Of a DNA stretch of 61,812 bases, positions 1-9,556 are shown piece after piece (the first letter of the stretch is position 1; every line of letters starts with the position of its first letter). The notes beneath the pieces were generated by a model that saw only the letters and a list, made by a program, of their open reading frames with translations, was not told the DNA's origin and did not search any database. A program made the translations under genes and the position numbers. Source of the DNA: Gammaproteobacteria bacterium (GTDB lineage Bacteria; Pseudomonadota; Gammaproteobacteria; Ga0077536); the NCBI GenBank assembly GCA_016191285.1, contig JACPPA010000031.1, positions 1 to 61,812 of the forward strand, given 5' to 3'.

Positions 1-168
1 CACTTTCCCTGTTTGGGAACAGTAGCACTGACATCAGAATTGCGGGCGCATAGACCGGCCGTTGAGGAGAAGAAAATTGAAGGGGTGGAGACTCCGAGTC
101 CCACTCGCCTACTTGACACGAGACGGCTAATGGGTGACCCCGTGATCCGCCGTGATCCGCCGAAGGGA

Positions 169-1584
169 TCAGCGGGTGTGCACGATCATCTTCATGCCGA
201 ACTTTGGCATCAGGGTTACGCGAGGTTTCAAGGCAATAGGGTGATTAGGAACCAGGCTCAGGCGATAGCGTTGGGCGACAGTTGCGAGGAGCAGTACTGC
301 TTCGATCGTCGCGAAAGTCTTTCCGATGCAAGTCCGAGCACCCAAGCCAAACGGCAGATACGCGTTTTTCATTCTCTGTAAGCTTTCTGGATCGGTGAAC
401 CGCGCCGGATCGAAAACCTCCGGTCGTGGAAACCAACGAGGATCGTGGTGTGCCATGTAGGTCCAGATACCGACCTCACTGCCGGCGGGGACGAAGTAAC
501 CTCCAATGTGGCTATCCGCGATGGCCTTGCGCGCGATGGCGAACACTGGCGGATAGAGGCGCATGGATTCCTTCACGATTTGCTCGGTGTACGGCAAGGC
601 GTCGAAGTCTTCGAATCGAGGCGGCCGACCCCTGAGCACCCGCTCGATCTCATCGTTCAGTTTCGCAGTGATGTCAGGATGTTGCGAGAGCAAATAGAAT
701 ATCCAGGTAAGCGCATGTGAAGTGGTCTCGTGCCCCGCGATGAAAAACGTGACGAGCTGATCTCGGATCTCCTTGTCGCTCAATCCAGCGCGATCACCTT
801 CTTCGTCTCGCGCATCGATCAGCCGTTGCAAAAGATCAGCTGTTTCTCCAGATTCGTGCACAGTGTCGGACCCCGTACCGTTGCGCCGTAAAGCGATGAG
901 TCGATACATCACTTCATCGATTGAACGCAGCGCGCGCCGCGCTTTCCTCCGCTGGGGACTGGGCACCCAGCGCGGTAGCAGATCGGGTCGGGAAAAGGAA
1001 TCCTGCAGCACGGTCACGGCACCGGTGATTGCGTCCATGTCGTCGCCTACTTCATGACTGAACAATGACCGGGAGACGATGCGCAAGGTGAGGCGGGTCA
1101 GTTCTGCGCCGAGGTCGATTTGCCGACCGTCCCGCCAACGCTCGATCATGTCAGTGGCTTCCTGCACCATCATGTGGGAGTAGACGTGTAAACGCTCCTT
1201 GTAAAACGTGGGTTGGATCATGCGACGGTGCAGGCGCCACACCTCGCCGTCGGTATTCAACAATCCCTGCCCAAGTACGCGGCCGAGCCGAATGAATGCG
1301 CTGTGCGTTTTGGCGTAACAGTGGGCATTGGTGATCAGCACCTCCCGGATTTGCTCCGGGTGTCTAATGACATAGAGACCACCGTCGGCATTCGGCACAT
1401 AGTAAATATCGCCCAGGGTTTCGAAACGCTGGCTCACGACGCCGATAAGATTGTGCAAAAACGCATGATAGGTCCGCAGTCGTGCGACCCAGCCAGAAGG
1501 TGACGGCGGACTCGGCGGACGGAGGGTGTCGGATGCGGCAGGCACCCGGTTATGGTAATGCTTACTACGTAGTGACGCACACAC
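169..1584 (-). CDS. cytochrome P450 monooxygenase
   Basis: Heme-thiolate monooxygenase that inserts one oxygen atom into a hydrophobic substrate using electrons from a separate redox partner. Visible landmarks over 471 residues are the I-helix oxygen-activation motif AGHETT (about 283-288), the ExxR pair in KESMR (339-342) and the heme loop PFGLGARTCIG with the cysteine ligand near 419. The loop and overall length resemble the CYP4/CYP102-like side of the family rather than the short class I bacterial enzymes. No ferredoxin or reductase gene is nearby. The GTG start used here is uncertain; another GTG lies about 13 codons inside. The gene faces away from the rest of the window and its left neighbour is outside. 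The family is certain, the substrate unknown. Confidence 0.93.
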   Translation of the reverse strand: MCASLRSKHYHNRVPAASDTLRPPSPPSPSGWVARLRTYHAFLHNLIGVVSQRFETLGDIYYVPNADGGLYVIRHPEQIREVLITNAHCYAKTHSAFIRLGRVLGQGLLNTDGEVWRLHRRMIQPTFYKERLHVYSHMMVQEATDMIERWRDGRQIDLGAELTRLTLRIVSRSLFSHEVGDDMDAITGAVTVLQDSFSRPDLLPRWVPSPQRRKARRALRSIDEVMYRLIALRRNGTGSDTVHESGETADLLQRLIDARDEEGDRAGLSDKEIRDQLVTFFIAGHETTSHALTWIFYLLSQHPDITAKLNDEIERVLRGRPPRFEDFDALPYTEQIVKESMRLYPPVFAIARKAIADSHIGGYFVPAGSEVGIWTYMAHHDPRWFPRPEVFDPARFTDPESLQRMKNAYLPFGLGARTCIGKTFATIEAVLLLATVAQRYRLSLVPNHPIALKPRVTLMPKFGMKMIVHTR

Positions 1585-1841
1585 GGCTGCGTATGCGTGG
1601 ATATTCTAGGGCCCGGTCTGCTTGATTCAGGCATATCGATAACACCTTGCGCGGAGACTGGAGCCATGGACGGTCTCGTGATCCAGAACGCTCATATCGT
1701 CGATAGTCCTCAAACTCGCGCACCCCATGCGCCGGCAATGTGCGCAGGCGCCTCCGGGTGTTCCACAAACACTGGATCGTGGGCTCACCAGTTGATACCG
1801 AATCAAGTGATCACTAGACGCCGTCGTGAAAGATGCGTGTC

Positions 1842-2360
1842 TTAAAACCCCCGCTCGTAAGGCCCGGTAGCGCGACCATAGGTCGGAATCGGCAACGCCA
1901 AGTCGACGCCTGCCTGGCGCGTCGCGTCTATCAGCCAGAACGGGTTGCGTAACAGCGCTCGTCCGACAAAGGCGAGATCGATGCGTTGGGCCCCCAACGC
2001 TTCCTCCAGAAGATCAGAAGCGGCAACCGAACCGGTGGTTGCCGTGAGTATTCCCACGTCGTGTTTCAGGCGCTCCGCGTATTTCAATTGATAACCAGGA
2101 TAGACCGATACCGGATAGCCGGGCACGATGTTTCCGGCCTAGATGTCCAGCAGATCGACGTCGCGCGCCGCCAGCTGCTGTGCGAACCACAGTGCGTCTT
2201 CAGGCGTGACAGCATCGGAACGATGATCCGTCGCCGATATCCGCACCAGTAACGGTCGGTCCTGCGGCCACGCTGCCCGCACGACTTCAATGACCTCCAG
2301 TGGGAAACGTGCGTGGCGAACTGCGTACTCCGGCGAAGCCGGTACGCGATTCCGATTGAT
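1842..2360 (-). pseudogene. broken Old Yellow Enzyme (NADH:flavin oxidoreductase) C-terminal half
   Basis: Reading the minus strand gives a stretch recognisable as the C-terminal half of an Old Yellow Enzyme: FPLEVIEVVRAAWPQDRPL, then LVRISATDH, LAARDVDLLDI, VYPGYQLKYAERLK and AFVGRALLRNPFW. It is interrupted by an in-frame TAG directly after LLDI, where intact homologues read a serine/glycine-rich segment. Upstream of about position 2350 the homology dissolves into other frames, and the FMN-binding N-terminal half is missing. The remaining open segment of 94 codons could start at an internal ATG, but it would be only a fragment of a TIM barrel. I read it as a decaying gene. Confidence 0.75.
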
Positions 2361-2511
2361 GTCGGTACGGTGTTCCGGAGTTCATTGGTACGGTGAACGG
2401 GCGTGGTTACTGTGTCGTTCAATGCTGCATCGGTCAAGCCTTGGCAGCGTGTTCTAGCGGTTTTCGTTTACGCATAGACTCTCCTTTCCAGAGGACCCGG
2501 CCGGGGTCAGA

Positions 2512-2790
2512 CTATGTTGATCTCATCCGGCGGAAGGCCCCACGCTGCGCTTTTCCGTACCTTGCTTCCATGGCGATTGCTTCAGGGATGCCAACGCTGG
2601 TGTAGAAGGCGATTCGCGCAGTCGCCGTGCTCACCGCGGCGCGAATCATTTCAGGGCGGTTGCCAGCGGCAATGATTTGCGAGCCTGTGGCGTACGAGCC
2701 GACGAACACGATGCCGGCAACGCGGGCCGGATGCGCCGCATACGCTTCGAGCGCAATGTTGCCCCCATTGGCGAACGTGGCATTACGTGA
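2512..2790 (-). pseudogene. unassigned enzyme remnant
   Basis: An open minus-strand frame carries two protein-like stretches: NGGNIALEAYAAHPARVAG, which resembles the strand after the nucleophile elbow of alpha/beta hydrolases, and GIPEAIAMEARYGKAQ, which resembles the C-terminal helix of enoyl-CoA hydratases. Neither domain is complete. The frame ends in a stop soon afterwards and its upstream part runs into the azoreductase promoter. It may be a deletion chimera of two lost genes. It sits in the same decayed zone as the Old Yellow Enzyme remnant. I do not assign a function. Confidence 0.35.
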
Positions 2791-2871
2791 TGGGCTGCGG
2801 CCGGTTAGACTGCCTGCAATCGACGCGGGCGCGTTCCGCGACATCAACCCGGCTCCTAAGGAGAAAACCTC

Positions 2872-3498
2872 ATGGCCACGCTGCTGTATATCGAAAGCTC
2901 GCCGCGCAAACAACGCTCACACTCGATCAAAGTCGCGGAGGCGTTTCTCGCGAGCTATCGACGCGCGCACCCGGACGACCGTATCGATCGCCTCGATCTC
3001 TGGCAAGAGAGTCTGCCGCGCTTCGACGGCGATATGTTGAACGCGAAATATTCCATCATGCATGGGGAGAACCCGTCGGCCGCCGAGCGCACCGCGTGGA
3101 CTGAAGTCGAACGCCTGTTCAAGCGCTTCGACGCGGCCGACAAGTACGTGTTCAGCGTGCCGATGTGGAATTTCGGTCTGCCGTACGTGCTCAAGCACTA
3201 TATCGATGTGATCACTCAGCCCGGGTTGGCCTGGAGTTTCGATCCCGCGAGTGGTAGCTATAGCGGACTGGTACACGGCAAGGTTACGGCCATCTACGCG
3301 AGCGGTGGTGCCTATCATGCCGGCAGCGGCGCCGAGGCGTTCGATCTGCAGAAGCCGGCACTCGAAAACTGGCTGGCCTTCATCGGCCTGACCGACATCA
3401 CGCGCATTGTAGTCGCCGGTACCCTGGCCGGTCCGGCGGCGGCCAAAGCCACCGACGACGCCAGCGCCGAGGCAGCGCGGGTGGCGGCCGGGTTTTGA
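2872..3498 (+). CDS. azoR: FMN-dependent NADH-azoreductase
   Basis: Flavodoxin-fold oxidoreductase that reduces quinones and azo compounds with NADH through bound FMN, in the cytoplasm. The 208-residue length fits AzoR. The N-terminal beta strand LLYIESSPR leads into the phosphate-binding loop, VPMWNFGLPYVLKHYID (about 97-113) is the family's flavin ring-binding segment, and YASGGAYHAGSG (about 143-154) is the second flavin loop. A strong ribosome site (AAGGAG) precedes the ATG. It is followed after about 50 bp by a glyoxalase-fold gene on the same strand, so the two may be co-transcribed. The exact physiological substrate is unknown. Confidence 0.92.
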   Translation: MATLLYIESSPRKQRSHSIKVAEAFLASYRRAHPDDRIDRLDLWQESLPRFDGDMLNAKYSIMHGENPSAAERTAWTEVERLFKRFDAADKYVFSVPMWNFGLPYVLKHYIDVITQPGLAWSFDPASGSYSGLVHGKVTAIYASGGAYHAGSGAEAFDLQKPALENWLAFIGLTDITRIVVAGTLAGPAAAKATDDASAEAARVAAGF

Positions 3499-3549
3499 GC
3501 CGCAAGATCGCCGCGGATCACTTTTTAAGATCAACTTCAGGAGTTCCCC

Positions 3550-4188
3550 ATGGAAAATACCAACCGCGAATTCGAACTGCGTGGGCTCAACCACGTCGCC
3601 ATGGTCTGCAAGGATATGCAGCGCACCGTGGATTTTTACGGCAATGTCCTGGGCATGAAACTCATCCGCACCTTGGACTTACCTGGCGGCAGCGGACAAC
3701 ATTTCTTTTTCGACATGGGCGGTGGTCAGTGTTTTGCTTTTTTCTGGTTTCCGGAGGCGCCCGATCGCAATCCGGGCGTGTCGAACCCGCGCGCTAATAT
3801 CGATCCGGCCACGGCGCTCACCGACCCGACGGGTTTCCTGTCGTCACACGGTTCGATGAATCATTTCGCATTCGATGTGGCGCCGGAAAAAATCGCGGAA
3901 TATCGCGACAAATTAATCGCGAAAGGCGTTCAGGTCAGCTCCTTCATGCATCACGATGCCTCGCCCTCGCAGCTCGCCGACAGCGTGACCGAAAGCGTCT
4001 GGATTAGCTCGATTTACTTCCAAGATCCGGATGGCATCGTGCTCGAATTCGCCGCGAACCAACGCGAGTTCAATACCGCCCTCGGCGACCGCCGGGATCA
4101 CATTCCCGCGACTCCAGCCGATGGCGAGCGTTATCGCCAAGAAGGCGCGGCAATGCGGATGATGGCGGCACAATCGACTGCAGGTTAA
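3550..4188 (+). CDS. VOC-superfamily (glyoxalase/extradiol dioxygenase fold) protein
   Basis: Vicinal-oxygen-chelate fold protein of 212 residues. The first module begins LNHVAMVCKDMQRTVDFYG (about 14-32), the usual first beta-alpha unit with a metal-binding His. A second His lies in SMNHFAFDV, and the terminal Glu in DPDGIVLEFA completes a plausible metal triad. The reaction cannot be read from the sequence; glyoxalase, dioxygenase and isomerase activities all occur in this family. A ribosome site (CAGGAG) is well placed. Only 9 bp separate it from citrate synthase, so it probably lies in the same transcript. Confidence 0.85.
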   Translation: MENTNREFELRGLNHVAMVCKDMQRTVDFYGNVLGMKLIRTLDLPGGSGQHFFFDMGGGQCFAFFWFPEAPDRNPGVSNPRANIDPATALTDPTGFLSSHGSMNHFAFDVAPEKIAEYRDKLIAKGVQVSSFMHHDASPSQLADSVTESVWISSIYFQDPDGIVLEFAANQREFNTALGDRRDHIPATPADGERYRQEGAAMRMMAAQSTAG

Positions 4189-4197
4189 GAGGTAGCC

Positions 4198-5508
4198 ATG
4201 AGTAAACCAGTTGACAGTGCGGCGGCCAATGTTGCACGCGTCGAGTCGGCGGCCGGTACCCACGAATTCCCGATACGCTCGGGAACCATCGGCCCCAATG
4301 TCATTGAAATTTCCAAGCTCTACAGCGAGACCGGTTATTTCACCTATGACCCCGGGTTCACTTCGACTGCGAGCTGCGAATCGAAAATCACCTACATCGA
4401 TGGCGATGCGGGGATCCTGCTGTACCGTGGCTACCCCATCGATCAGCTGGCCGAGCAGAGCAATTTCCTCGAAATCGCCTACCTGCTGCTCACCGGTGAA
4501 TTGCCGAGCAAGACCGAGTTCGACGAATTCGAACACGCCATCACGCACCACACCATGGTGCACGAACAATTGCACCGCTTTTTCAGCGGTTTTCGCCGCG
4601 ATGCGCATCCGATGGCGATCATGTGCGGCGTAGTCGGCGCGCTCTCGGCCTTCTACCACGACTCGACCGACATCAACGATCCGCGCCAGCGCCTCGTCGC
4701 GAGTAGGCGCTTGATCGCGAAGATGCCAACGATCGCCGCGATGGCGTTCAAGTATTCGATCGGTCAGCCCTTCGTCTACCCCGACAACGATCTCGACTAC
4801 ACCGCGAGTTTTCTCAAGATGTGCTTCGCGGTGCCGACCGCGACCTATCGGGTTAACCCGATCCTGTCGCGCGCGATGGATCGCATTTTCATCCTGCATG
4901 CCGACCACGAACAGAATGCTTCGACGTCGACCGTGCGCCTGGCGAGTTCGTCCGGCGCCAACCCGTTCGCCTGTATCGCCGCCGGCATCGCCTGCTTGTG
5001 GGGCCCCGCGCACGGTGGTGCGAACGAGGCTGCACTGAATATGCTGGTGGAGATTGGCAGTGCCGATCGCATTCCCGAATACGTCCGCAAAGCCAAGGAC
5101 AAGAACGATCCGTTCCGCCTCATGGGCTTTGGGCACCGCGTGTACAAGAACTACGACCCGCGCGCGAAAGTCATGCAGCAAACCTGTCACGAAGTCCTCG
5201 ATGAGCTCGGCGTGAAGAACGAGCCGCTGCTCGAAGTCGCGATGGAGCTCGAGAAAATTGCGCTTTCGGACGAATATTTCATCGAGAAAAAGCTCTACCC
5301 CAACATCGATTTCTATTCCGGCATCACGCTGAAGGCCATGGGTTTCCCGACGACTATGTTCACCGCGCTGTTCGCGCTGGCGCGTACCGTCGGCTGGGTC
5401 GCGCAGTGGAACGAGATGATCGAAGATCCGAGCCAGCGCATCGGTCGTCCGCGCCAACTTTACATCGGGCATACACCGCGCGATTATGTACCGCTCGCGG
5501 AGCGCTGA
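4198..5508 (+). CDS. gltA: citrate synthase (type II)
   Basis: Condenses acetyl-CoA with oxaloacetate to citrate, the entry step of the TCA cycle. The 436 residues match the large hexameric Gram-negative form. Catalytic landmarks are His272 in AHGGANEA, His313 in [14 protein letters not shown] and Asp371 in NIDFYSG. The N-terminal extension, with cysteines and a [12 protein letters not shown]-like stretch, is the region that gives NADH allostery in type II enzymes. It follows the VOC gene by 9 bp with a GAGG ribosome site, and the M20 peptidase starts 19 bp downstream. It is not next to succinate dehydrogenase genes, unlike in many Proteobacteria. Confidence 0.97.
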   Translation: MSKPVDSAAANVARVESAAGTHEFPIRSGTIGPNVIEISKLYSETGYFTYDPGFTSTASCESKITYIDGDAGILLYRGYPIDQLAEQSNFLEIAYLLLTGELPSKTEFDEFEHAITHHTMVHEQLHRFFSGFRRDAHPMAIMCGVVGALSAFYHDSTDINDPRQRLVASRRLIAKMPTIAAMAFKYSIGQPFVYPDNDLDYTASFLKMCFAVPTATYRVNPILSRAMDRIFILHADHEQNASTSTVRLASSSGANPFACIAAGIACLWGPAHGGANEAALNMLVEIGSADRIPEYVRKAKDKNDPFRLMGFGHRVYKNYDPRAKVMQQTCHEVLDELGVKNEPLLEVAMELEKIALSDEYFIEKKLYPNIDFYSGITLKAMGFPTTMFTALFALARTVGWVAQWNEMIEDPSQRIGRPRQLYIGHTPRDYVPLAER

Positions 5509-5527
5509 GGGCGATGGCAGGCAGCTT

Positions 5528-6979
5528 ATGAGGCGCGCGCTCTGCGGTCTGCTGGCCGCACTCGCATTCAGTACGGCGGTAATGCCGACACCCGCGGCGA
5601 GTCAGGCTAGCACCGCTCTGCCAGACACCGTTGCGAGCGATTGTCCGCGCGCGATGACCGTGGAGCCGGCGGCGGTCCAAGCGGAAGCGGTGTGCCTGCT
5701 GCGCCAGTACGTACAGATTGATACCACCAACCCGCCCGGCAATGAGCTCGCGGCCGCGCGCTTTCTGGCGGCCTTTCTACAGCGCGAAGGTATCGAGGCG
5801 GCGCTGTTCGAAGCGGCGCCGGGACGCGCCAATCTCTATGCACGCCTGCACGGGGATGGCAGCGGCAAAGCCCTGATGCTGGTCCATCACATGGATGTCG
5901 TACCGGCCAATCCCGAGGAATGGACTGCGCCGCCTTTCGCAGGTGTGGTGCGCGACGGCTATGTGTGGGGCCGCGGCACGCTCGACAACAAAGGGCCCGG
6001 CATCATGGAACTGCTGTCCTTCGTCATGCTGAAGCGACTCGGCGTGCCACTCGGGCGGGACGTGGTGCTGCTCGCGGTGGCCGACGAGGAGGAGGGTGGC
6101 GGCAAAGGTGCGCGCTATATGATGGCCGAACATTTCGACGTCTTGCGGGATGTCGAGTTTGCGTTGAATGAGGGCGGTGCCATGCTCCAGTTGGACGATG
6201 GGCGCCTGCTCTACGCCGTCGAATTCGCCCAGAAAGTGCCACTGTGGTTGAAAATCATTGCCACGGGACCGGCCGGCCACGCCGCGATGCCGAAGCCCGA
6301 GGCAGCCACGCACCGCCTGGTGCGGGCGCTCGCCCGTCTCGAGCAATTCGAATTTCCCGTGACCGTTGTGCCTGCGGTGCAATCAGTGTTCGACCAGCGG
6401 GCCGAAGCCATGGCGCCCGCCAAGCGCGCGGCCTATCGCGAACTCGCCAAGTCGCTCGCGCAACCGGCGTTTCGTGCCGAGTTTCTTAAGGATCCGCACA
6501 ACGCGGTGATGGTGCGTAACAGTCTCGCGATCACCATGCTGACCGGCAGTGCCAAGGAGAACGTCTATCCGGCGCAGGCCTCCGCGGTTGTCGATTTGCG
6601 ACTGTTGCCCGGTCAGGATCCGCAAGCGGTCGTGGCCGAGCTCGAGCGGGCGATGCACGAGCCCGAGGTGCGCGTGGAGCCGCTATTGTCCGCGACTGCG
6701 CATTCCTCGCCGCTTGACACCGTCTTGTTCAAGGCCATCACGACGCTGATTAAGCGGCACGATCCGAAAGCGCGAGTCACGCCCAATTTCATCGCCGGCT
6801 TCACCGATTGCAACACGTTTCGAGCCAAGGGCATCACCTGTTATGGCTTCATGCCCATGCATCTGCCGATGGCTGAAACCGAGCGGGTGCACGGCCGCGA
6901 CGAACGGCTCGCCATCGACTCCCTGGCGCAGGCCACCCTGCTGCTGCACGAACTGGTGCGCGAGATGGTGGGCCGCTAG
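5528..6979 (+). CDS. exported M20-family metallopeptidase
   Basis: Zinc peptidase of the M20 (carboxypeptidase/ArgE/DapE) family that hydrolyses peptide or N-acyl bonds. From the chosen ATG it has 483 residues and opens with a Sec signal peptide (MRRALCGLLAALAFSTAVMP), cleaved near the AAS motif, so the enzyme should be periplasmic. The metal sites are His121 and Asp123 in VHHMDVVP, Asp153 in GTLDNKG, and the Glu pair 187-188 in ADEEEGGG. An upstream in-frame ATG inside gltA would give a longer N-terminus but would bury the signal peptide, so I used 5528. It follows gltA closely on the same strand. Confidence 0.9.
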   Translation: MRRALCGLLAALAFSTAVMPTPAASQASTALPDTVASDCPRAMTVEPAAVQAEAVCLLRQYVQIDTTNPPGNELAAARFLAAFLQREGIEAALFEAAPGRANLYARLHGDGSGKALMLVHHMDVVPANPEEWTAPPFAGVVRDGYVWGRGTLDNKGPGIMELLSFVMLKRLGVPLGRDVVLLAVADEEEGGGKGARYMMAEHFDVLRDVEFALNEGGAMLQLDDGRLLYAVEFAQKVPLWLKIIATGPAGHAAMPKPEAATHRLVRALARLEQFEFPVTVVPAVQSVFDQRAEAMAPAKRAAYRELAKSLAQPAFRAEFLKDPHNAVMVRNSLAITMLTGSAKENVYPAQASAVVDLRLLPGQDPQAVVAELERAMHEPEVRVEPLLSATAHSSPLDTVLFKAITTLIKRHDPKARVTPNFIAGFTDCNTFRAKGITCYGFMPMHLPMAETERVHGRDERLAIDSLAQATLLLHELVREMVGR

Positions 6980-7026
6980 TGTGCTGCCCCACGTCGAATC
7001 TACATGACGCACCATTGCTGACAGCG

Positions 7027-7095
7027 CCGTGGGAGCCGCCTTGAGCTTCGAATATTTACTGAGAAGGCCCTTCGCGGCTAAAGCCGCGCCCACCA
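7027..7095. repeat. REPIN-type palindromic repeat, locus 1
   Basis: Two REP units in opposite orientation, GTGGGAGCCGCCTTGAGC and GGCTAAAGCCGCGCCCAC, separated by about 25 bp, in the gap between two convergent genes. The same sequence family recurs at nine other places in the window, always between genes. Confidence 0.85.
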
Positions 7096-7188
7096 TGGAA
7101 ACGCGCCAACTCATGAAAGTTCATTGCGGGACAACACTAATGTCGGGTGCGAAAGTCTGCGTGCTGCCAGTCAGCGCCGCGGCCCGCC

Positions 7189-7707
7189 TCAGCGTGGTTT
7201 AACCGCGATGACCTCGATCTCGACCAAGGCGCCGGGCGCCACCAGCGCCGCGACTTGCACGGCGCTGCGTGCCGGTTTGTTGGGCTGCTCCGGGGTGCCG
7301 AAGAATTTCGTGTAGCCGGCCATCAGTCCGGCGAAGTTGAGTTTATTGTCGTTGCCCGGATCGGCGACCATGAACACGGTCATCTTCACGATGTCGCCCA
7401 GGCCGAGCCCGAGCCGCGCGAGCGTGCTCTTGATCGACGTGAGGGTGCTGACAGTTTGCGTTTCCATGTCGCCGTAGGCGGCAACGCTGCCCTTGGGCGC
7501 GTTCTTGTCGATCACGGAGGGCAGCGCACCGCTAACATACACCGTATCGAGATCGCCTCGAACGGTCACTGCCGAGGAGATGGGAAAGGGATTGCCGTCG
7601 GGCAGCGGCAGGCGCACGACATCGTCTGCATGAGCAGCGCCAAGGGGTAAGGTATTGAGCAGCACGCCCAAGGTTACGGTAGCCCGTCGCAAAGGATCTT
7701 TTCGCAT
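7189..7707 (-). CDS. exported RidA/YjgF family imine deaminase
   Basis: RidA-fold protein that would hydrolyse reactive enamine/imine intermediates to keto compounds. The 172 residues start with a Sec signal peptide (MRKDPLRRATVTLGVLLNTL, cleavage after AHA), unlike cytosolic RidA. The core contains DTVYVSGALP (about 54-63), SIKSTLARLGLGLGDIVKMT (about 91-110) and the C-terminal RSAVQVAALVAPGALVEIE with the conserved Arg of the active site. A good ribosome site (AGGAG) precedes the ATG. It begins 55 bp downstream of the amine oxidase on the same strand, so the two are likely co-transcribed and both exported. The pairing makes chemical sense because amine oxidases release imines. Confidence 0.88.
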   Translation of the reverse strand: MRKDPLRRATVTLGVLLNTLPLGAAHADDVVRLPLPDGNPFPISSAVTVRGDLDTVYVSGALPSVIDKNAPKGSVAAYGDMETQTVSTLTSIKSTLARLGLGLGDIVKMTVFMVADPGNDNKLNFAGLMAGYTKFFGTPEQPNKPARSAVQVAALVAPGALVEIEVIAVKPR

Positions 7708-7762
7708 TTCGTCTCCTATGGTCGTTAAAGAAACGCTGCAAAAGGCAGAGGTTCCATAAATT

Positions 7763-9328
7763 TCAGGCTTGACCAGTGCGCGCGGCGCGTTCGGCGATCA
7801 TCTCCACCACGCGCTGCGCCGACAGCACGGCGCCTTCTTGCCAGCCGGGTGTCTGGCTCAAATTGGCGGTCGCGAGATAGACGCGGCCGTCGGGCTGATT
7901 GAGCAGCTTGAAGTCGTCGGGATCGTTGCCGTCCGATCCTTCCCAACCCAGCACCCAGGGGCCAAGACTGTAGGGGATCTTTGCCCAGGTCACATTAACG
8001 CCGTTCGTGAGCAGATGCGAACAACCGGGATGCACCTGCTCGATCGAAGCCCGCGCGGCGGCGAGGCGCGCGGCCAGCGGTTTGTCGCCCAGGCGAATTG
8101 CGGCCTCGCCGTTCGCATAGGCGCCCAGCACGATACCGGAGGGCGCATGAAACCCGTGACTCGGATACCACACCAGGCCGGTGTCGTTCTTGACATAGGA
8201 GATGCCACCGTAGATCTGCTGATCTTCCCAGAAGCGCGGAGACTCAAAGGCCACCTTGAGCGAGTGATCGTATTTGATTCTCCGCAACGCAGTTTTTATG
8301 CGAGGCGATAAATCGGTGTCGATACCCGCCAGGATATTGAAGGGCAGCGTACAGATGACGTAGTGCGCCTCGACCGTGCCGGTTTCGCCGGTGGTAGTGT
8401 TCTTGTGCACGACCGTCACACCACGCTCGGCACTTCGTATGGCAACCACCGCTTGGCCGCGCTTGATCCGGGCGCCGAGTCGCGACTCGAACGCGAGAGG
8501 GATCCGATCCATGCCCCCCACCGGCTGCAGCATCGTGGCGTGCCAATCGACGAACTCGTCGAACATAATCGCGATCCACAGATCGGCATCCAGCAATTCG
8601 TGCATCGACAAGGGGTCGACCGCGACGCCCTTCCGGTCAAAGGCGCCGGGCGCGATTTTGTACCCGGCGCGCTCGGATCCGCGATATTCGCCGTCCTTGT
8701 TCAAATCGCCGTACAGGTGCAGGAATGCGATCATGCGGTCGCGATCTTCAAGCGTTAGCTGGTCGTCGAGACGCCCGCGATTGATCGCCTTGGCCAACAG
8801 CTCGGTGATATGACCGCGCGTGTCTGCCATCGCCTGACTTATGCGAAACGGTTGTCCACTATTGACGCGGTCCGAGCGCATGAAGGCGCTGCGACTCAGA
8901 TTGACTTCGGTTTCGAGTGCGACGCCGAACTTACGGCAGTAACCAAGCACCGCATGGTGATGGCTGGGGAGCCGTGCCGGCCCAGCGTTGAAGTATTCGC
9001 CTGCGGAGAACGCGCAGGCCTGCACGCTGCCGTCGGTCATTTCGATGCGTGTGTCCCGGCGTACGCTCCAGTTTCTGCCGCCGACCCGATCGCGGGCTTC
9101 CAGGATCGTGACCTCATATCCCGCCTCGCCGAGTTCCCAAGCCGAGACCAGGCCGGCAATGCCGGCGCCTAGGATAACGACGCGGGTCCCGGGTGAGGCA
9201 CGCGCAACACGCAGGGGCGCTGTAGGGCTTGGCTCACCCGTCATGCCGAGCGCACGCATCGACGCATAGGCGGCACTGAACCCGCCGACGGCGGCGATTC
9301 GTTCGAGGAATTGCCGGCGCGTGGTCAT
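7763..9328 (-). CDS. Tat-exported flavin amine oxidase
   Basis: FAD enzyme of the monoamine/L-amino-acid oxidase family that oxidises an amine to an imine with release of hydrogen peroxide. The chosen ATG gives 521 residues opening with a twin-arginine signal, MTTRRQFLERIAAVGGF. The dinucleotide-binding motif follows in VVILGAGIAGLVSAWELG with the acidic partner in VTILEARDRVGGRN. The C-terminal flavin segment is DGRVYLATANLSQTPGWQEGA-like. A longer TTG start would place 15 residues before the Tat motif and is less likely. The adjacent exported RidA gene suggests a periplasmic oxidation and imine hydrolysis unit. The substrate is not evident. Confidence 0.9.
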   Translation of the reverse strand: MTTRRQFLERIAAVGGFSAAYASMRALGMTGEPSPTAPLRVARASPGTRVVILGAGIAGLVSAWELGEAGYEVTILEARDRVGGRNWSVRRDTRIEMTDGSVQACAFSAGEYFNAGPARLPSHHHAVLGYCRKFGVALETEVNLSRSAFMRSDRVNSGQPFRISQAMADTRGHITELLAKAINRGRLDDQLTLEDRDRMIAFLHLYGDLNKDGEYRGSERAGYKIAPGAFDRKGVAVDPLSMHELLDADLWIAIMFDEFVDWHATMLQPVGGMDRIPLAFESRLGARIKRGQAVVAIRSAERGVTVVHKNTTTGETGTVEAHYVICTLPFNILAGIDTDLSPRIKTALRRIKYDHSLKVAFESPRFWEDQQIYGGISYVKNDTGLVWYPSHGFHAPSGIVLGAYANGEAAIRLGDKPLAARLAAARASIEQVHPGCSHLLTNGVNVTWAKIPYSLGPWVLGWEGSDGNDPDDFKLLNQPDGRVYLATANLSQTPGWQEGAVLSAQRVVEMIAERAARTGQA

Positions 9329-9556
9329 GCATGCCCCCGATAGTGGATCGATTTCGACGTGACAGGATGGCAATCTCGACGCGGTCCTGTCCAGGGGTCT
9401 GTGTGATGAGCTAACTGAACGTTGTCATCGTACGCGCGCCAAAACCCAAATCTGGCTGGACAGTATTAACCCTTAAGTCCGAACGGCGGCCATCGCGAAT
9501 AATCGAAACTCCGGAATCAGTTGCCCATTCATCGGTTGCAACCGCCGCTTGTGACG

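Noticed and set aside
1597-1845. Small plus-strand gene beginning MDGLVIQNAHIVDS
   Set aside because: Only about 14 residues resemble an amidohydrolase start and the rest has no homology; too weak to list as a gene.
3913-5472. Long open frame of about 519 codons antisense to citrate synthase
   Set aside because: It is exactly opposite a clear gltA, rich in Arg and His as antisense frames of GC-rich genes are, and has no known domain or ribosome site.
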